Below the pieces are notes generated by a model. The model saw nothing but the letters and a program-made list of their open reading frames with translations. It searched no databases and was not told the DNA's origin. From contig DIQC01000020.1 in the NCBI GenBank assembly GCA_002426495.1, positions 2,717 through 42,765 on the forward strand: a stretch of 40,049 nucleotides of DNA, written 5' to 3'. The stretch is from Thermacetogenium sp. UBA5472. GTDB lineage: Bacteria > Bacillota > DSM-12270 > Thermacetogeniales > Thermacetogeniaceae. This document shows positions 13,663 to 20,453 of this stretch, one piece after another. Position 1 is the first letter of the stretch, and each line of letters starts with the position of its first letter. The position numbers and the translations under genes are program-made.

Positions 13663-16128
13663 ATGTTCGCTAGGTTTACAGAGAGAGCGCAAAAGGTACT
13701 TTTCTTGGCCAGAGATGAGGCGCGGCGCTTAGGTCACTCTGCTGTTGGTACTGAACACCTTCTTCTGGGGTTGCTCAGAGAGGGTGAAGGGATCGCTGCC
13801 AGGTCACTGCAGGCGTTGGGAGTTAATCTGGATAAAGTGCGCCAGGAAGTGGAGAAGATCGTTTCACCCGGCAAGTCTATATCTGGTGAAGAGATCGGGC
13901 TTACGCCCCGTGCCAAAAAGGTTCTTGAGCTTGCTCAGGAAGAGGGGCGCCGGCAGGGTGTCAGCTATGTAGGCACAGAACATATCCTGCTGGGGTTGAT
14001 CAGTGAAGGTGAAGGTGTAGCCGCACAGGCTCTGACTAATCAGGGGATTACTTCGGAAAAAGTGCGCCGCCAGGTATTGATGCTGCTGGGAGGGGTTGGT
14101 TCTATCAATCCCGGCCACAAGCAACCCGGAATGGCGCAGCGTTCCAGTCAGACGCCCACACTGGATGAACTGGGGCGTGATTTGACAGAGCTTGCCAGAG
14201 AAGGAAAGCTAGACCCTGTCATCGGCAGGGAAAAGGAGATTGAACGGGTAATCCAGATTTTGAGCAGGCGCACTAAAAATAACCCCTGCCTGATCGGGGA
14301 GCCCGGAGTGGGTAAAACTGCTGTTGCGGAAGGGCTTGCCCAGAGGATTGTAGAGAATAAAGTGCCGGAAATGCTTGCAGATAAAAGGGTGGTTACCCTG
14401 GATATGTCGGCAACTGTTGCCGGAACCAAGTATCGGGGTGAGTTTGAGGAACGGCTCAAGAAGGTTATCGAAGAAATTCGGAGTTCTGGCAATGTACTTC
14501 TATTTATCGATGAGGTACATACCCTTGTCGGTGCGGGTGCAGCTGAGGGCGCTATCGATGCGGCCAATATATTGAAACCTGCATTGGCCAGGGGTGAGCT
14601 CCAGTGTGTTGGGGCTACTACCATCGATGAGTATCGCAAGAATATCGAGAAGGATGCAGCCTTAGAGCGCCGCTTCCAGCCAGTCACTGTGGGAGAGCCT
14701 ACCCAGGAAGAGACTGTGGAAATTCTAAGGGGTTTGCGGGATCGCTATGAGGCCCATCACAGAGTTAAGATCACTGACAGTGCCCTGAAAGCTGCCACCA
14801 AATTGGGCAGCCGCTATATAACTGACCGCTTTCTTCCAGACAAGGCTATTGACCTGATGGATGAGGCGGCTTCCCGGGTGCGGCTCAAGGCTTATACTGC
14901 TCCACCGGATGTTAAGGAGCTTGAGGAAAAACTTGAGCGTGTGCGCAAGGAAAAAGAATCAGCTGTGGTCAACCAGGAATTTGAAAAGGCAGCATCACTG
15001 CGGGATGAGGAGCAGAAGGTACAGGACGAATTAGAGCGTAACAAGAACAACTGGGTGCAGCGCAAGGAATTGGATCAATCGATTGTTACAGAGGAAGATA
15101 TTGCTGTTGTGGTTTCCAGCTGGACAGGGGTACCTGTCAACAGATTGCAAGAGGAGGAATCTCAGCGTCTGCTGCATATGGAGGATACCCTGCATCAGCG
15201 GGTAATCGGCCAGGATGAAGCGGTCGAGTCAGTGTCTCGTGCCATCAGAAGAGCGCGGGCAGGGCTGAAGGATCCTAAGCGTCCGATTGGTTCTTTCATC
15301 TTCTTGGGACCTACCGGGGTTGGCAAGACAGAATTGGCCAAAGCGCTAGCAGAAGCCCTTTTTGGGGATGAAGAGGCCATGGCGCGCTTCGATATGTCTG
15401 AGTATATGGAGAAGCATACCGTATCTAGGCTCCTGGGAGCGCCTCCCGGGTATGTGGGGTATGAGGAGGCAGGCCAGCTGACTGAAGCTGTTCGCCGGCA
15501 TCCATATTCGGTAGTACTCTTTGATGAGATTGAAAAGGCGCACCCAGATGTCTTCCATGTCCTGCTTCAGATGATGGAGGATGGGCGTGTGACCGATGCC
15601 CAAGGCAGAACTGTGGATTTCCGGAATACTGTGATCATCATGACATCCAATGTTGGGGCGAACCTGATTCGCAGGGAGCACCGCTTAGGATTTAAGCCGG
15701 GTGGTGCTGACAGGGATGAGATGAATTACGAGTCGATGAAGGAGCAGGTTATGGATGAATTGCGGCGCACCTTCCGTCCCGAGTTCTTGAACAGGGTTGA
15801 TGATGTCATTGTCTTCCATGCACTGCAGGAAGAGCATATGAAGGAAATTGTAGAGCTGATGTTGATGACGGTCAGCAAGCGTCTCACTGAATTTGGGCTG
15901 CAGCTGGAGTTTACCCAGGCTGCCAAAGAACTTCTTGTTAAAAAAGGCTATGATCCCGCATTTGGCGCTCGTCCGCTGCGGCGGGTTATCCAGCGCATGG
16001 TAGAGGATCAACTCTCCGAAGAAATGCTGGCAGGTAAGTTCAAATCAGGTGACGAGATCTTAGTCGATGCGGCAGAAGATAATATAGTATTCAAGCGTGA
16101 CAAGGGGACGGGGGTCCTGTCACGCTAA
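13663..16128 (+). CDS. clpC: ATP-dependent Clp protease ATP-binding subunit ClpC
   Basis: AAA+ unfoldase that feeds ClpP and recognises phospho-arginine marks. Order: two N-terminal Clp_N repeats (about 1-145), NBD1 with Walker A GEPGVGKTA (K218) and Walker B LLFIDEVHTLVGAG, a middle domain containing a UVR-like NQEFEKAASLRDEEQK, and NBD2 with GPTGVGKTELAK (K555), VVLFDEIEKAH and the D2-small domain GYDPAFGARPLRRVIQ. Start is ATG 13663 with AAAGGAGG 8 nt upstream; a TTG at 13657 is less likely. The final ten residues (RDKGTGVLSR) are encoded by a copy of the dispersed palindrome, so the natural C-terminus appears to have been replaced or extended. A strong terminator follows. Confidence 0.96.
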   Translation: MFARFTERAQKVLFLARDEARRLGHSAVGTEHLLLGLLREGEGIAARSLQALGVNLDKVRQEVEKIVSPGKSISGEEIGLTPRAKKVLELAQEEGRRQGVSYVGTEHILLGLISEGEGVAAQALTNQGITSEKVRRQVLMLLGGVGSINPGHKQPGMAQRSSQTPTLDELGRDLTELAREGKLDPVIGREKEIERVIQILSRRTKNNPCLIGEPGVGKTAVAEGLAQRIVENKVPEMLADKRVVTLDMSATVAGTKYRGEFEERLKKVIEEIRSSGNVLLFIDEVHTLVGAGAAEGAIDAANILKPALARGELQCVGATTIDEYRKNIEKDAALERRFQPVTVGEPTQEETVEILRGLRDRYEAHHRVKITDSALKAATKLGSRYITDRFLPDKAIDLMDEAASRVRLKAYTAPPDVKELEEKLERVRKEKESAVVNQEFEKAASLRDEEQKVQDELERNKNNWVQRKELDQSIVTEEDIAVVVSSWTGVPVNRLQEEESQRLLHMEDTLHQRVIGQDEAVESVSRAIRRARAGLKDPKRPIGSFIFLGPTGVGKTELAKALAEALFGDEEAMARFDMSEYMEKHTVSRLLGAPPGYVGYEEAGQLTEAVRRHPYSVVLFDEIEKAHPDVFHVLLQMMEDGRVTDAQGRTVDFRNTVIIMTSNVGANLIRREHRLGFKPGGADRDEMNYESMKEQVMDELRRTFRPEFLNRVDDVIVFHALQEEHMKEIVELMLMTVSKRLTEFGLQLEFTQAAKELLVKKGYDPAFGARPLRRVIQRMVEDQLSEEMLAGKFKSGDEILVDAAEDNIVFKRDKGTGVLSR
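16095..16125. repeat. Dispersed palindrome inside the clpC 3' end
   Basis: GCGTGACA/TGTCACGC around AGGGGACGGGGGTCC, lying wholly within the clpC reading frame and ending just before the TAA (16126-16128). It codes for the last ten residues of ClpC. Confidence 0.9.
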
Positions 16129-16138
16129 ACAAAAGATT

Positions 16139-16173
16139 GCCTGCTTCCTAAAAAGGGAGCAGGCGTTTTTTTT
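16139..16173 (+). terminator. Intrinsic terminator of the clpC operon
   Basis: GCCTGCTTCC pairs with GGGAGCAGGC (10 bp, one G-U) over a 6-nt A-rich loop, followed by G and eight T. Confidence 0.92.
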
Positions 16174-16200
16174 GTGATAGGGGGACGGAGGTCTTGTCAC
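16174..16200. repeat. Dispersed palindrome after clpC terminator
   Basis: GTGATA/TTGTCAC arms with GGGGGACGGAGGTC centre; one arm mismatch. Confidence 0.7.
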
Positions 16201-16245
16201 CCAAAAATACTTACCGCCACCCCAATCACTGACCCCTAAATACTA

Positions 16246-16581
16246 TCAAGGTATGCATATTACCTGACCAACCCGCAAATTGTTCGGATCGATGCCCGGA
16301 TTTGCTGCCAGCAAAGCATCGATTGAGGTACCGGTCACCTGGGAAATCTGATATAAGGTATCCCCGGGAGACACTCTCCAGAATACGCCTGAAGGACAGG
16401 GGGGAAATTCCTCTGGCAGGCAGATGAAATCTCCTGGCTGCAGGTTATCAGGATCTATCCCCGGATTTACGTTTATTAATTTATCCACTGTTGTTCCCAC
16501 TTCTAGGGCAATGCTGTACAGCGTATTACCGGCTTCCACCCGCCAGTAGCGTCCAGAGGAACAGGGAGGCCTTTGGGACAT
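16246..16581 (-). CDS. Small protein with two LysM domains
   Basis: LysM domains bind N-acetylglucosamine in peptidoglycan or spore coat. From the ATG at 16581 the product is 111 residues with two repeats (about 11-55 and 66-110), each reading WRVxxGxTLYxI then NPGIDPxNLxxGxxICxP. This start is chosen because GGAG lies 8 nt before it and PPC(P/S)SGxxW immediately precedes each repeat. The frame stays open to 16788, which would add 69 residues without recognisable character. There is no signal peptide, as in other short tandem-LysM proteins of spore-formers, so export or coat location is uncertain. It is the only clear, intact minus-strand gene in the window. Confidence 0.8.
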   Translation of the reverse strand: MSQRPPCSSGRYWRVEAGNTLYSIALEVGTTVDKLINVNPGIDPDNLQPGDFICLPEEFPPCPSGVFWRVSPGDTLYQISQVTGTSIDALLAANPGIDPNNLRVGQVICIP

Positions 16582-16938
16582 TTTCATCACTCCAGTTGGT
16601 TTTCTCATCTCCTGGGCAGCAGGCATAAACGCAGATGCCACCACTGAAAAGGCAAAGGCCGGAGAAAACCTGCTGCCCAGGAAACCATTTTTACATTCTA
16701 TGCATTGATTTGCAACGATGATAAAGTCATAAGAATTTACCGCGCAGAACGGAAAAGGCCGCACTCTGTAGAATTGCGTCCTTACCAACGTGACAAGACC
16801 CCCGTCTCCTTTTCACCCTGTCACCTATTGTTTTTAATGGGATTTTTTGCTGCTCTGAATTCTGTGGCTGTACCAGGAGGATTATTGCTCCTCTGTGAAG
16901 AATAAGTAGAACGGTATTCTAAGATTAGGGGTGGTAAT
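16582..16938. other. Intergenic region between LysM gene and hutP
   Basis: Between two divergent genes. Apart from one dispersed palindrome (16789-16824) and a small AGGAG/CTCCT hairpin at about 16878-16895, I see no gene, terminator or convincing promoter pair. The open minus-strand frame through 16788 has no ribosome binding site. Confidence 0.5.
16789..16824. repeat. Dispersed palindrome upstream of hutP
   Basis: CGTGACA/TGTCAC arms around AGACCCCCGTCTCC (reverse orientation), with an insertion in the right half. Confidence 0.7.
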
Positions 16939-17382
16939 TTGAGCAGTAAAATTACAATCGGCAAACTGTCCGTTTTGCTAGCTCTCAGTTCTCAGAGTGA
17001 GGAGAAGGAGCTCTATGATAAGGGAGAAAAGCTAGGGTACAAGCTGTTCAAGGGGCGGGCTGGTTCTATGGAAGGTGAAAAGATATTTGCAGCGGTAGAA
17101 ACGGCTTCCAAAAGGAGAGGTTTAATTCAGAACCAATACAGGGAGGAGCATGCTCTCTATCACTCCATCCTGGATGCCTTTCACGGGGTGTGCCGCGGTG
17201 AATTGGCCTTGGGGAGTATTCTGCGCAGTGTAGGGTTGATGTTCAGCGTTGTCAGAGGCCCCCGCCTAGCAGGGGACTATTCTGATGGAGAATGGCTGGC
17301 TGTTGCCCTTTACGGTACAATCGGTGCCCCGATCAAGGGATTTGAACATGAAGCGATGGGGCTGGGCATAAGTCACATCTAG
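16939..17382 (+). CDS. hutP: Histidine-responsive RNA antiterminator HutP
   Basis: HutP is the hexameric RNA-binding protein that, with L-histidine and Mg2+, binds NAG triplets in the hut leader and stops the terminator from forming. The 147-residue product matches the family along its whole length: IGKLSVLL at the start, AAVETASKRRGLIQ, YREEHALYHSILDAFHGV with H71 and H75 (the pair that holds the metal and histidine in Bacillus), and the C-terminal LYGTIGAPIKGFEHE with H137, then GISHI. Start is a TTG at 16939 with GGGGTGG upstream. Two NAG-type leaders in this window (19106 and 28328) are the likely targets. It is separated from hutH by about 11 kb rather than being the first gene of the hut operon as in Bacillus. 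Confidence 0.94.
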   Translation: MSSKITIGKLSVLLALSSQSEEKELYDKGEKLGYKLFKGRAGSMEGEKIFAAVETASKRRGLIQNQYREEHALYHSILDAFHGVCRGELALGSILRSVGLMFSVVRGPRLAGDYSDGEWLAVALYGTIGAPIKGFEHEAMGLGISHI

Positions 17383-17386
17383 CGTG

Positions 17387-17417
17387 ATGTGGCACGGGGA
17401 CGTTTCGTCTGCCACAT
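17387..17417. repeat. Dispersed palindrome, GTGGCA-arm copy
   Basis: ATGTGGCA/TGCCACAT arms around CGGGGACGTTTCGTC: both arms have changed together relative to other copies. Confidence 0.8.
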
Positions 17418-17491
17418 AGGCACGTCTTCGACGAGTCTTAGGGCATGTTAAACCGTAGCAGCAGAGATAGTTGTTGGTCGTTAGTCAGGGA

Positions 17492-17520
17492 CGTGATGAG
17501 GGGACGGTCCTTTTGTCACG
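17492..17520. repeat. Dispersed palindrome, GTGAT-arm copy before the MttB-family gene
   Basis: CGTGATGA/TTGTCACG around GGGGACGGTCC. It ends 11 nt before the ribosome binding site of the methyltransferase gene. Confidence 0.75.
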
Positions 17521-17547
17521 CTTATTATATTAGGAGGAAAAATATAT

Positions 17548-18984
17548 ATGGAAACACACTTCGAGAGAATCTGCCCTTTAAGTGAAAGCGATCTAGAAAA
17601 GGTGCACACTAAAACAGTGGATATCCTGACTAATACTGGAATGTTGGTGGGGTCTGAGCGTGCCAGAAAGGTTTTTCAAGAACATGGCCTGCGGGTGGAT
17701 GGCCGGACCGTCTTTTTCACTGAAAAGGTGATTGAAGAGGCTGTGAAAAGGGCGCCAGAATGTTTTACGATCCTTGCCAGAAACCCCAAAAACAATCTTC
17801 AGGTAGGCGGGGATAGCTTTGCTTTCGGCCCTACCGGTATCGCTCCTTTTTTCATGGAGTCAAATGGTGTTCAGAGGCCTGCTGTGAAAGCTGACTGTAT
17901 TAATTTTTTGAAGCTGGTCCAGTCCTCAGATCTGATCGCCTTTAACCGTCAGGTGGTTTTGGCGTCAGAGGTGCCCCAGGAAGGCAATCATTTCTGGCAT
18001 CTCTTGGGGGAAATAAAGTATACAGACAAGCCCTGCCAGATCTATGATGAAAACTCTCTACAGTTGGTATGTATGGCTTTTGGTATTACCCCGGAAAAGA
18101 TGAAGGAAGATGCACGAAAGGGCGTTCATTATGCATTGGGTGGGATTAATCCTGTTTCACCATTATTTTTAACAGCGGATCAGAGTGACTTGGTGATCCT
18201 TTTGGCAGAATACGGGGTGCCATTTGTTATTGCTGCTATGCCAGTTGCTGGAATGTCTGCTCCCTGTACACTACCAGGAGTATTGATTACTCAGAACTGC
18301 GAGAACCTGGGGATGCTCGTACTCAGCCAACTGATCAATCCTGGTGCCCCGGTTATTTACGGTACAATCGGCACAATTACCCATATGAAAACCGGTAGTG
18401 CGCCTATCGGTGCTCCTGAGACACGGCTTTTAGAGCGGGCTTCCGCTCAGATAGCGAGGTTCTACAGGCTTCCTTCCAGGGGTGACTGCGGCCTGACCGA
18501 TTCACTGGATGCCGATTTTCAGGCTGGCGCCGAATCTGCTCTACAGTTCTATAATACTGTCAGCTGTGGGATCAATCTGCTTCCTGGGATCGGGGAGTTG
18601 GGAAGTTGGCTGCATGCATCATTAGAAAAGTTTGTACTGGACTGTGAGATCGCCGGCTATGTAATGAGAATGATCAGGCCGCTGGAATTCACAGAGGAGA
18701 ACATGGCTGTAGACCTGATAAAAAAGGTGGGACCGTCAGGTTCCTATATCGGTGAGATGCACACCTTCCAGCATTTCAGAGACGAATTTTATGAACCCGC
18801 TGTTTTCCAAAGAACTGTTTATGACAAGTGGGAGCTGGATGGCAGAAAAGAGTTAAAGGAAATGGCAGGAGCTAAGGCGCAGGAGCTCTTGAAGCAATAT
18901 GAAAAACCGGACATCGACCCGGGTCTGGAAAAAGATTTGGAAAAGTTTGTTGAGGAGCGACTGGGAATAGTCGTTAGTGGTTAG
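17548..18984 (+). CDS. MttB-family corrinoid methyltransferase, non-pyrrolysine type
   Basis: COG5598 family. MttB demethylates trimethylamine using pyrrolysine; homologues without pyrrolysine include MtgB (glycine betaine), MtcB (carnitine) and MtpB (proline betaine), which pass a methyl group from a quaternary amine to a corrinoid protein. This 478-residue protein is full length with no in-frame amber codon, so it belongs to the second group. Visible family stretches are LTNTGMLVGSERARKVF, FGPTGIAPFF, LGGINPVSPL, YGTIGTITHMKTGSAPIGAPE and GEMHTFQHFRDEFYEPAVF. Start ATG 17548, AGGAGG 10 nt upstream. It sits between hutP and a HutP-type leader, so a histidine-derived betaine is one candidate substrate; glycine betaine is another. 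No corrinoid protein or activase gene is in the window. Confidence 0.88.
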   Translation: METHFERICPLSESDLEKVHTKTVDILTNTGMLVGSERARKVFQEHGLRVDGRTVFFTEKVIEEAVKRAPECFTILARNPKNNLQVGGDSFAFGPTGIAPFFMESNGVQRPAVKADCINFLKLVQSSDLIAFNRQVVLASEVPQEGNHFWHLLGEIKYTDKPCQIYDENSLQLVCMAFGITPEKMKEDARKGVHYALGGINPVSPLFLTADQSDLVILLAEYGVPFVIAAMPVAGMSAPCTLPGVLITQNCENLGMLVLSQLINPGAPVIYGTIGTITHMKTGSAPIGAPETRLLERASAQIARFYRLPSRGDCGLTDSLDADFQAGAESALQFYNTVSCGINLLPGIGELGSWLHASLEKFVLDCEIAGYVMRMIRPLEFTEENMAVDLIKKVGPSGSYIGEMHTFQHFRDEFYEPAVFQRTVYDKWELDGRKELKEMAGAKAQELLKQYEKPDIDPGLEKDLEKFVEERLGIVVSG

Positions 18985-18987
18985 TCG

Positions 18988-19016
18988 TTGGAATAAATAC
19001 TCTGTTGCCCTACCAT
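18988..19016 (+). promoter_or_regulatory. Weak candidate promoter for the first HutP-type leader
   Basis: TTGGAA (18988-18993), 17-bp spacer, TACCAT (19011-19016). Each hexamer matches consensus at four of six positions. It lies about 90 nt before the attenuator. Confidence 0.35.
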
Positions 19017-19052
19017 AGAAGTAAAAACTGTTTCTAATTATCCACTAAACGG

Positions 19053-19105
19053 GAATGAAGCAATAAAAGGAAGCCTAGCGGGACGCGAGAACCGTCCCCG
19101 TGTCC
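19053..19105 (+). repeat. 53-bp direct repeat, left copy
   Basis: Starts GAATGAAGCAATAAAAGG and includes GGGACGCGAGAACCGTCCC. It is matched at 28146-28197 with only a one-base deletion and one substitution. It lies immediately before the attenuator leader. Confidence 0.9.
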
Positions 19106-19106
19106 C
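19078..19106. repeat. GGGACG-arm palindrome within the left direct repeat
   Basis: GGGACG/CGTCCC around CGAGAAC; this is the dispersed family read in the opposite orientation (GGGACGGTTCTCGCGTCCC). Confidence 0.6.
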
Positions 19107-19173
19107 TACTCACAGCTATGAGATATGAGGGAGTAGGAACGCAACCTGTTTGCGTTCTGCTCCTTTTTGTTTT
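19106..19173 (+). promoter_or_regulatory. HutP-type attenuator leader 1, ahead of the ferredoxin/opp/molybdoenzyme unit
   Basis: Four NAG triplets at exact 7-nt steps: CAG 19113, GAG 19120, GAG 19127, TAG 19134. They run into an intrinsic terminator (19130-19163, 14-bp stem with one bulge, then TTTTTGTTTT), so the last triplet lies in the terminator 5' arm. CTACTC (19106) can also pair with GAGTAG (19131), placing the first triplets in a loop. HutP binds NAG triplets spaced by 4 nt and prevents termination when histidine is present. The layout is the same as in the hutH leader at 28328. Confidence 0.75.
19130..19173 (+). terminator. Terminator of HutP-type leader 1
   Basis: GGAGTAGGAACGCAA pairs with TTGCGTTCTGCTCC (one bulged G, one G-U) over a CCTGT loop, followed by TTTTTGTTTT. 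No stop codon precedes it closely, so it is a leader attenuator rather than an operon end. Confidence 0.85.
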
Positions 19174-19254
19174 CCGGAAAAGCAAATAGGAATATAACAG
19201 TAGATAACTCGGCGGAAATTGAAGTCACCGGCATGATGGATCAAACTTACGGGG

Positions 19255-19365
19255 GTGGTTAAAAGAGGCGGGATTGCTTGCAGGAAAATAGATATTTATC
19301 TCGAAATCAAATCAACTGCAGGACAAGCTTATGTGGTTATTGATCCAGAATCATTGCGCAAATAA
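19255..19365 (+). CDS. Possible 36-residue small ORF in the leader
   Basis: GTG 19255 opens a frame ending at TAA 19363-19365, with a product containing KIDIYLEIKSTAGQAYVVI. The strand-rich composition looks protein-like, but the ribosome binding site is weak (GGGG) and no family is recognised. It could be a gene remnant. Confidence 0.2.
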   Translation: MVKRGGIACRKIDIYLEIKSTAGQAYVVIDPESLRK

Positions 19366-19391
19366 AAGCAGCTTATTAGGAGGATGCGTTG

Positions 19392-20375
19392 ATGAAGACA
19401 ACACGAGACAAATTTTTAAAACTATTTGAAGTGCCCGAAATTGCAATTCCTTATCTCAATATATTTGTAACTGAACAGGATATGGATATTGTGGTAACTA
19501 TGGATGGCAAAGGAATGACGCCAGGGGAATTGGCCGGCAAAATAGGTATTACTGAAGAAAAAGCCCGTGAACTTATGGAAGATTCCTATCTGAGATCAGT
19601 ATTAAATAAAGATGAAAATGATCAGGGTGTTTATATCGCTGTGAACTTTTATCAACAACTAAACTTCAGTTGTAAGTTTGCTGATAACTACCATAGCATT
19701 CCAAAAGAAGTACGGGCTGAGCTTGACGAATGGAATTATGGATTATACAAGACAACCCCCTCTTTTGAAAAGAGGCTTAAAGGCGAATTTGATAAATCAT
19801 CAAATATAACTTATCTGCCGTTGGATGAACTCGATGAGTACATGTCAAAATCAAAGAAGTTTAGAGTTGTTCCCTGTGATTGTCGAAACTTAAAAGACGC
19901 CTGCAACAAACCAAGGGAAACATGCATCCGTTTTGATGATAACATTACAGATCGTACTTTCGGCCGTGAGATCAGTAAGGAAGAAGCTAAAGAGATAATA
20001 ATAAATGCGCACAAAAAGGGTCTCATGCTTCAAGTTAATCCAGACTGGAGAGAAAATGGGGCTACAGGGGTTTGCAACTGCTGTGCATGCTGTTGTTATC
20101 CTGTGCGTGCAGCTGTTGAATTTAACAGCAAGGGTAAATTCCCTATAGTGGAGTATATGGCCTGTTATGACGAAGATTCTTGTATCCATTGTGGACGCTG
20201 TGTAAAGCGGTGCTACTTTGGCGTTTTCACTTTTGGGACAGAAGAAGTCGAAATCAAAGGAAAAATGAGAAAGAAGATTGTATATGACCCTGAAAAGTGC
20301 TGGGGATGTGGCCTATGTTCTACCACCTGTCCGACAAAATCTATAGTAATGAAAAAACTAAATGTTGAAAGTTAA
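19392..20375 (+). CDS. 4Fe-4S ferredoxin-domain protein with N-terminal HTH-like region
   Basis: A 327-residue soluble iron-sulphur protein. The C-terminus has two classical [4Fe-4S] motifs, C264-C267-C270-C274 and C303-C306-C309-C313. A separate cysteine-rich centre lies before them: CDC at 162-164, C-x6-C in NACNKPRETCI style, then CNCCACCC at about 231-238, which may hold another cluster. The first 80 residues include MTPGELAGKIGITEEKARELM, a helix-turn-helix-like stretch. Start ATG 19392 with AGGAGG 8 nt upstream. It is the first gene after the HutP-type leader, so histidine induction is predicted. A likely role is electron transfer to or from the molybdopterin oxidoreductase at 26082; this is inferred from position only. 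Confidence 0.8.
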   Translation: MKTTRDKFLKLFEVPEIAIPYLNIFVTEQDMDIVVTMDGKGMTPGELAGKIGITEEKARELMEDSYLRSVLNKDENDQGVYIAVNFYQQLNFSCKFADNYHSIPKEVRAELDEWNYGLYKTTPSFEKRLKGEFDKSSNITYLPLDELDEYMSKSKKFRVVPCDCRNLKDACNKPRETCIRFDDNITDRTFGREISKEEAKEIIINAHKKGLMLQVNPDWRENGATGVCNCCACCCYPVRAAVEFNSKGKFPIVEYMACYDEDSCIHCGRCVKRCYFGVFTFGTEEVEIKGKMRKKIVYDPEKCWGCGLCSTTCPTKSIVMKKLNVES

Positions 20376-20453
20376 TAGGGTCTTTAGCTAGAGATCAGTT
20401 ACAGTACAAAACTGACATGGCTTAAGCATATACCAAAAAGAGGAGGGAAAATA

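Noticed and set aside
16582..16788. N-terminal extension of the LysM protein to 16788
   Set aside because: No family character in the added residues, and a good ribosome binding site sits before ATG 16581 instead.
17383..17547. A third HutP-type leader before the MttB-family gene
   Set aside because: NAG triplets occur but not in 7-nt phase, and there is no terminator hairpin with a U-tract.
17548..18984. Pyrrolysine-containing MttB
   Set aside because: The frame runs its full length with no in-frame TAG, so this is the non-pyrrolysine subgroup.
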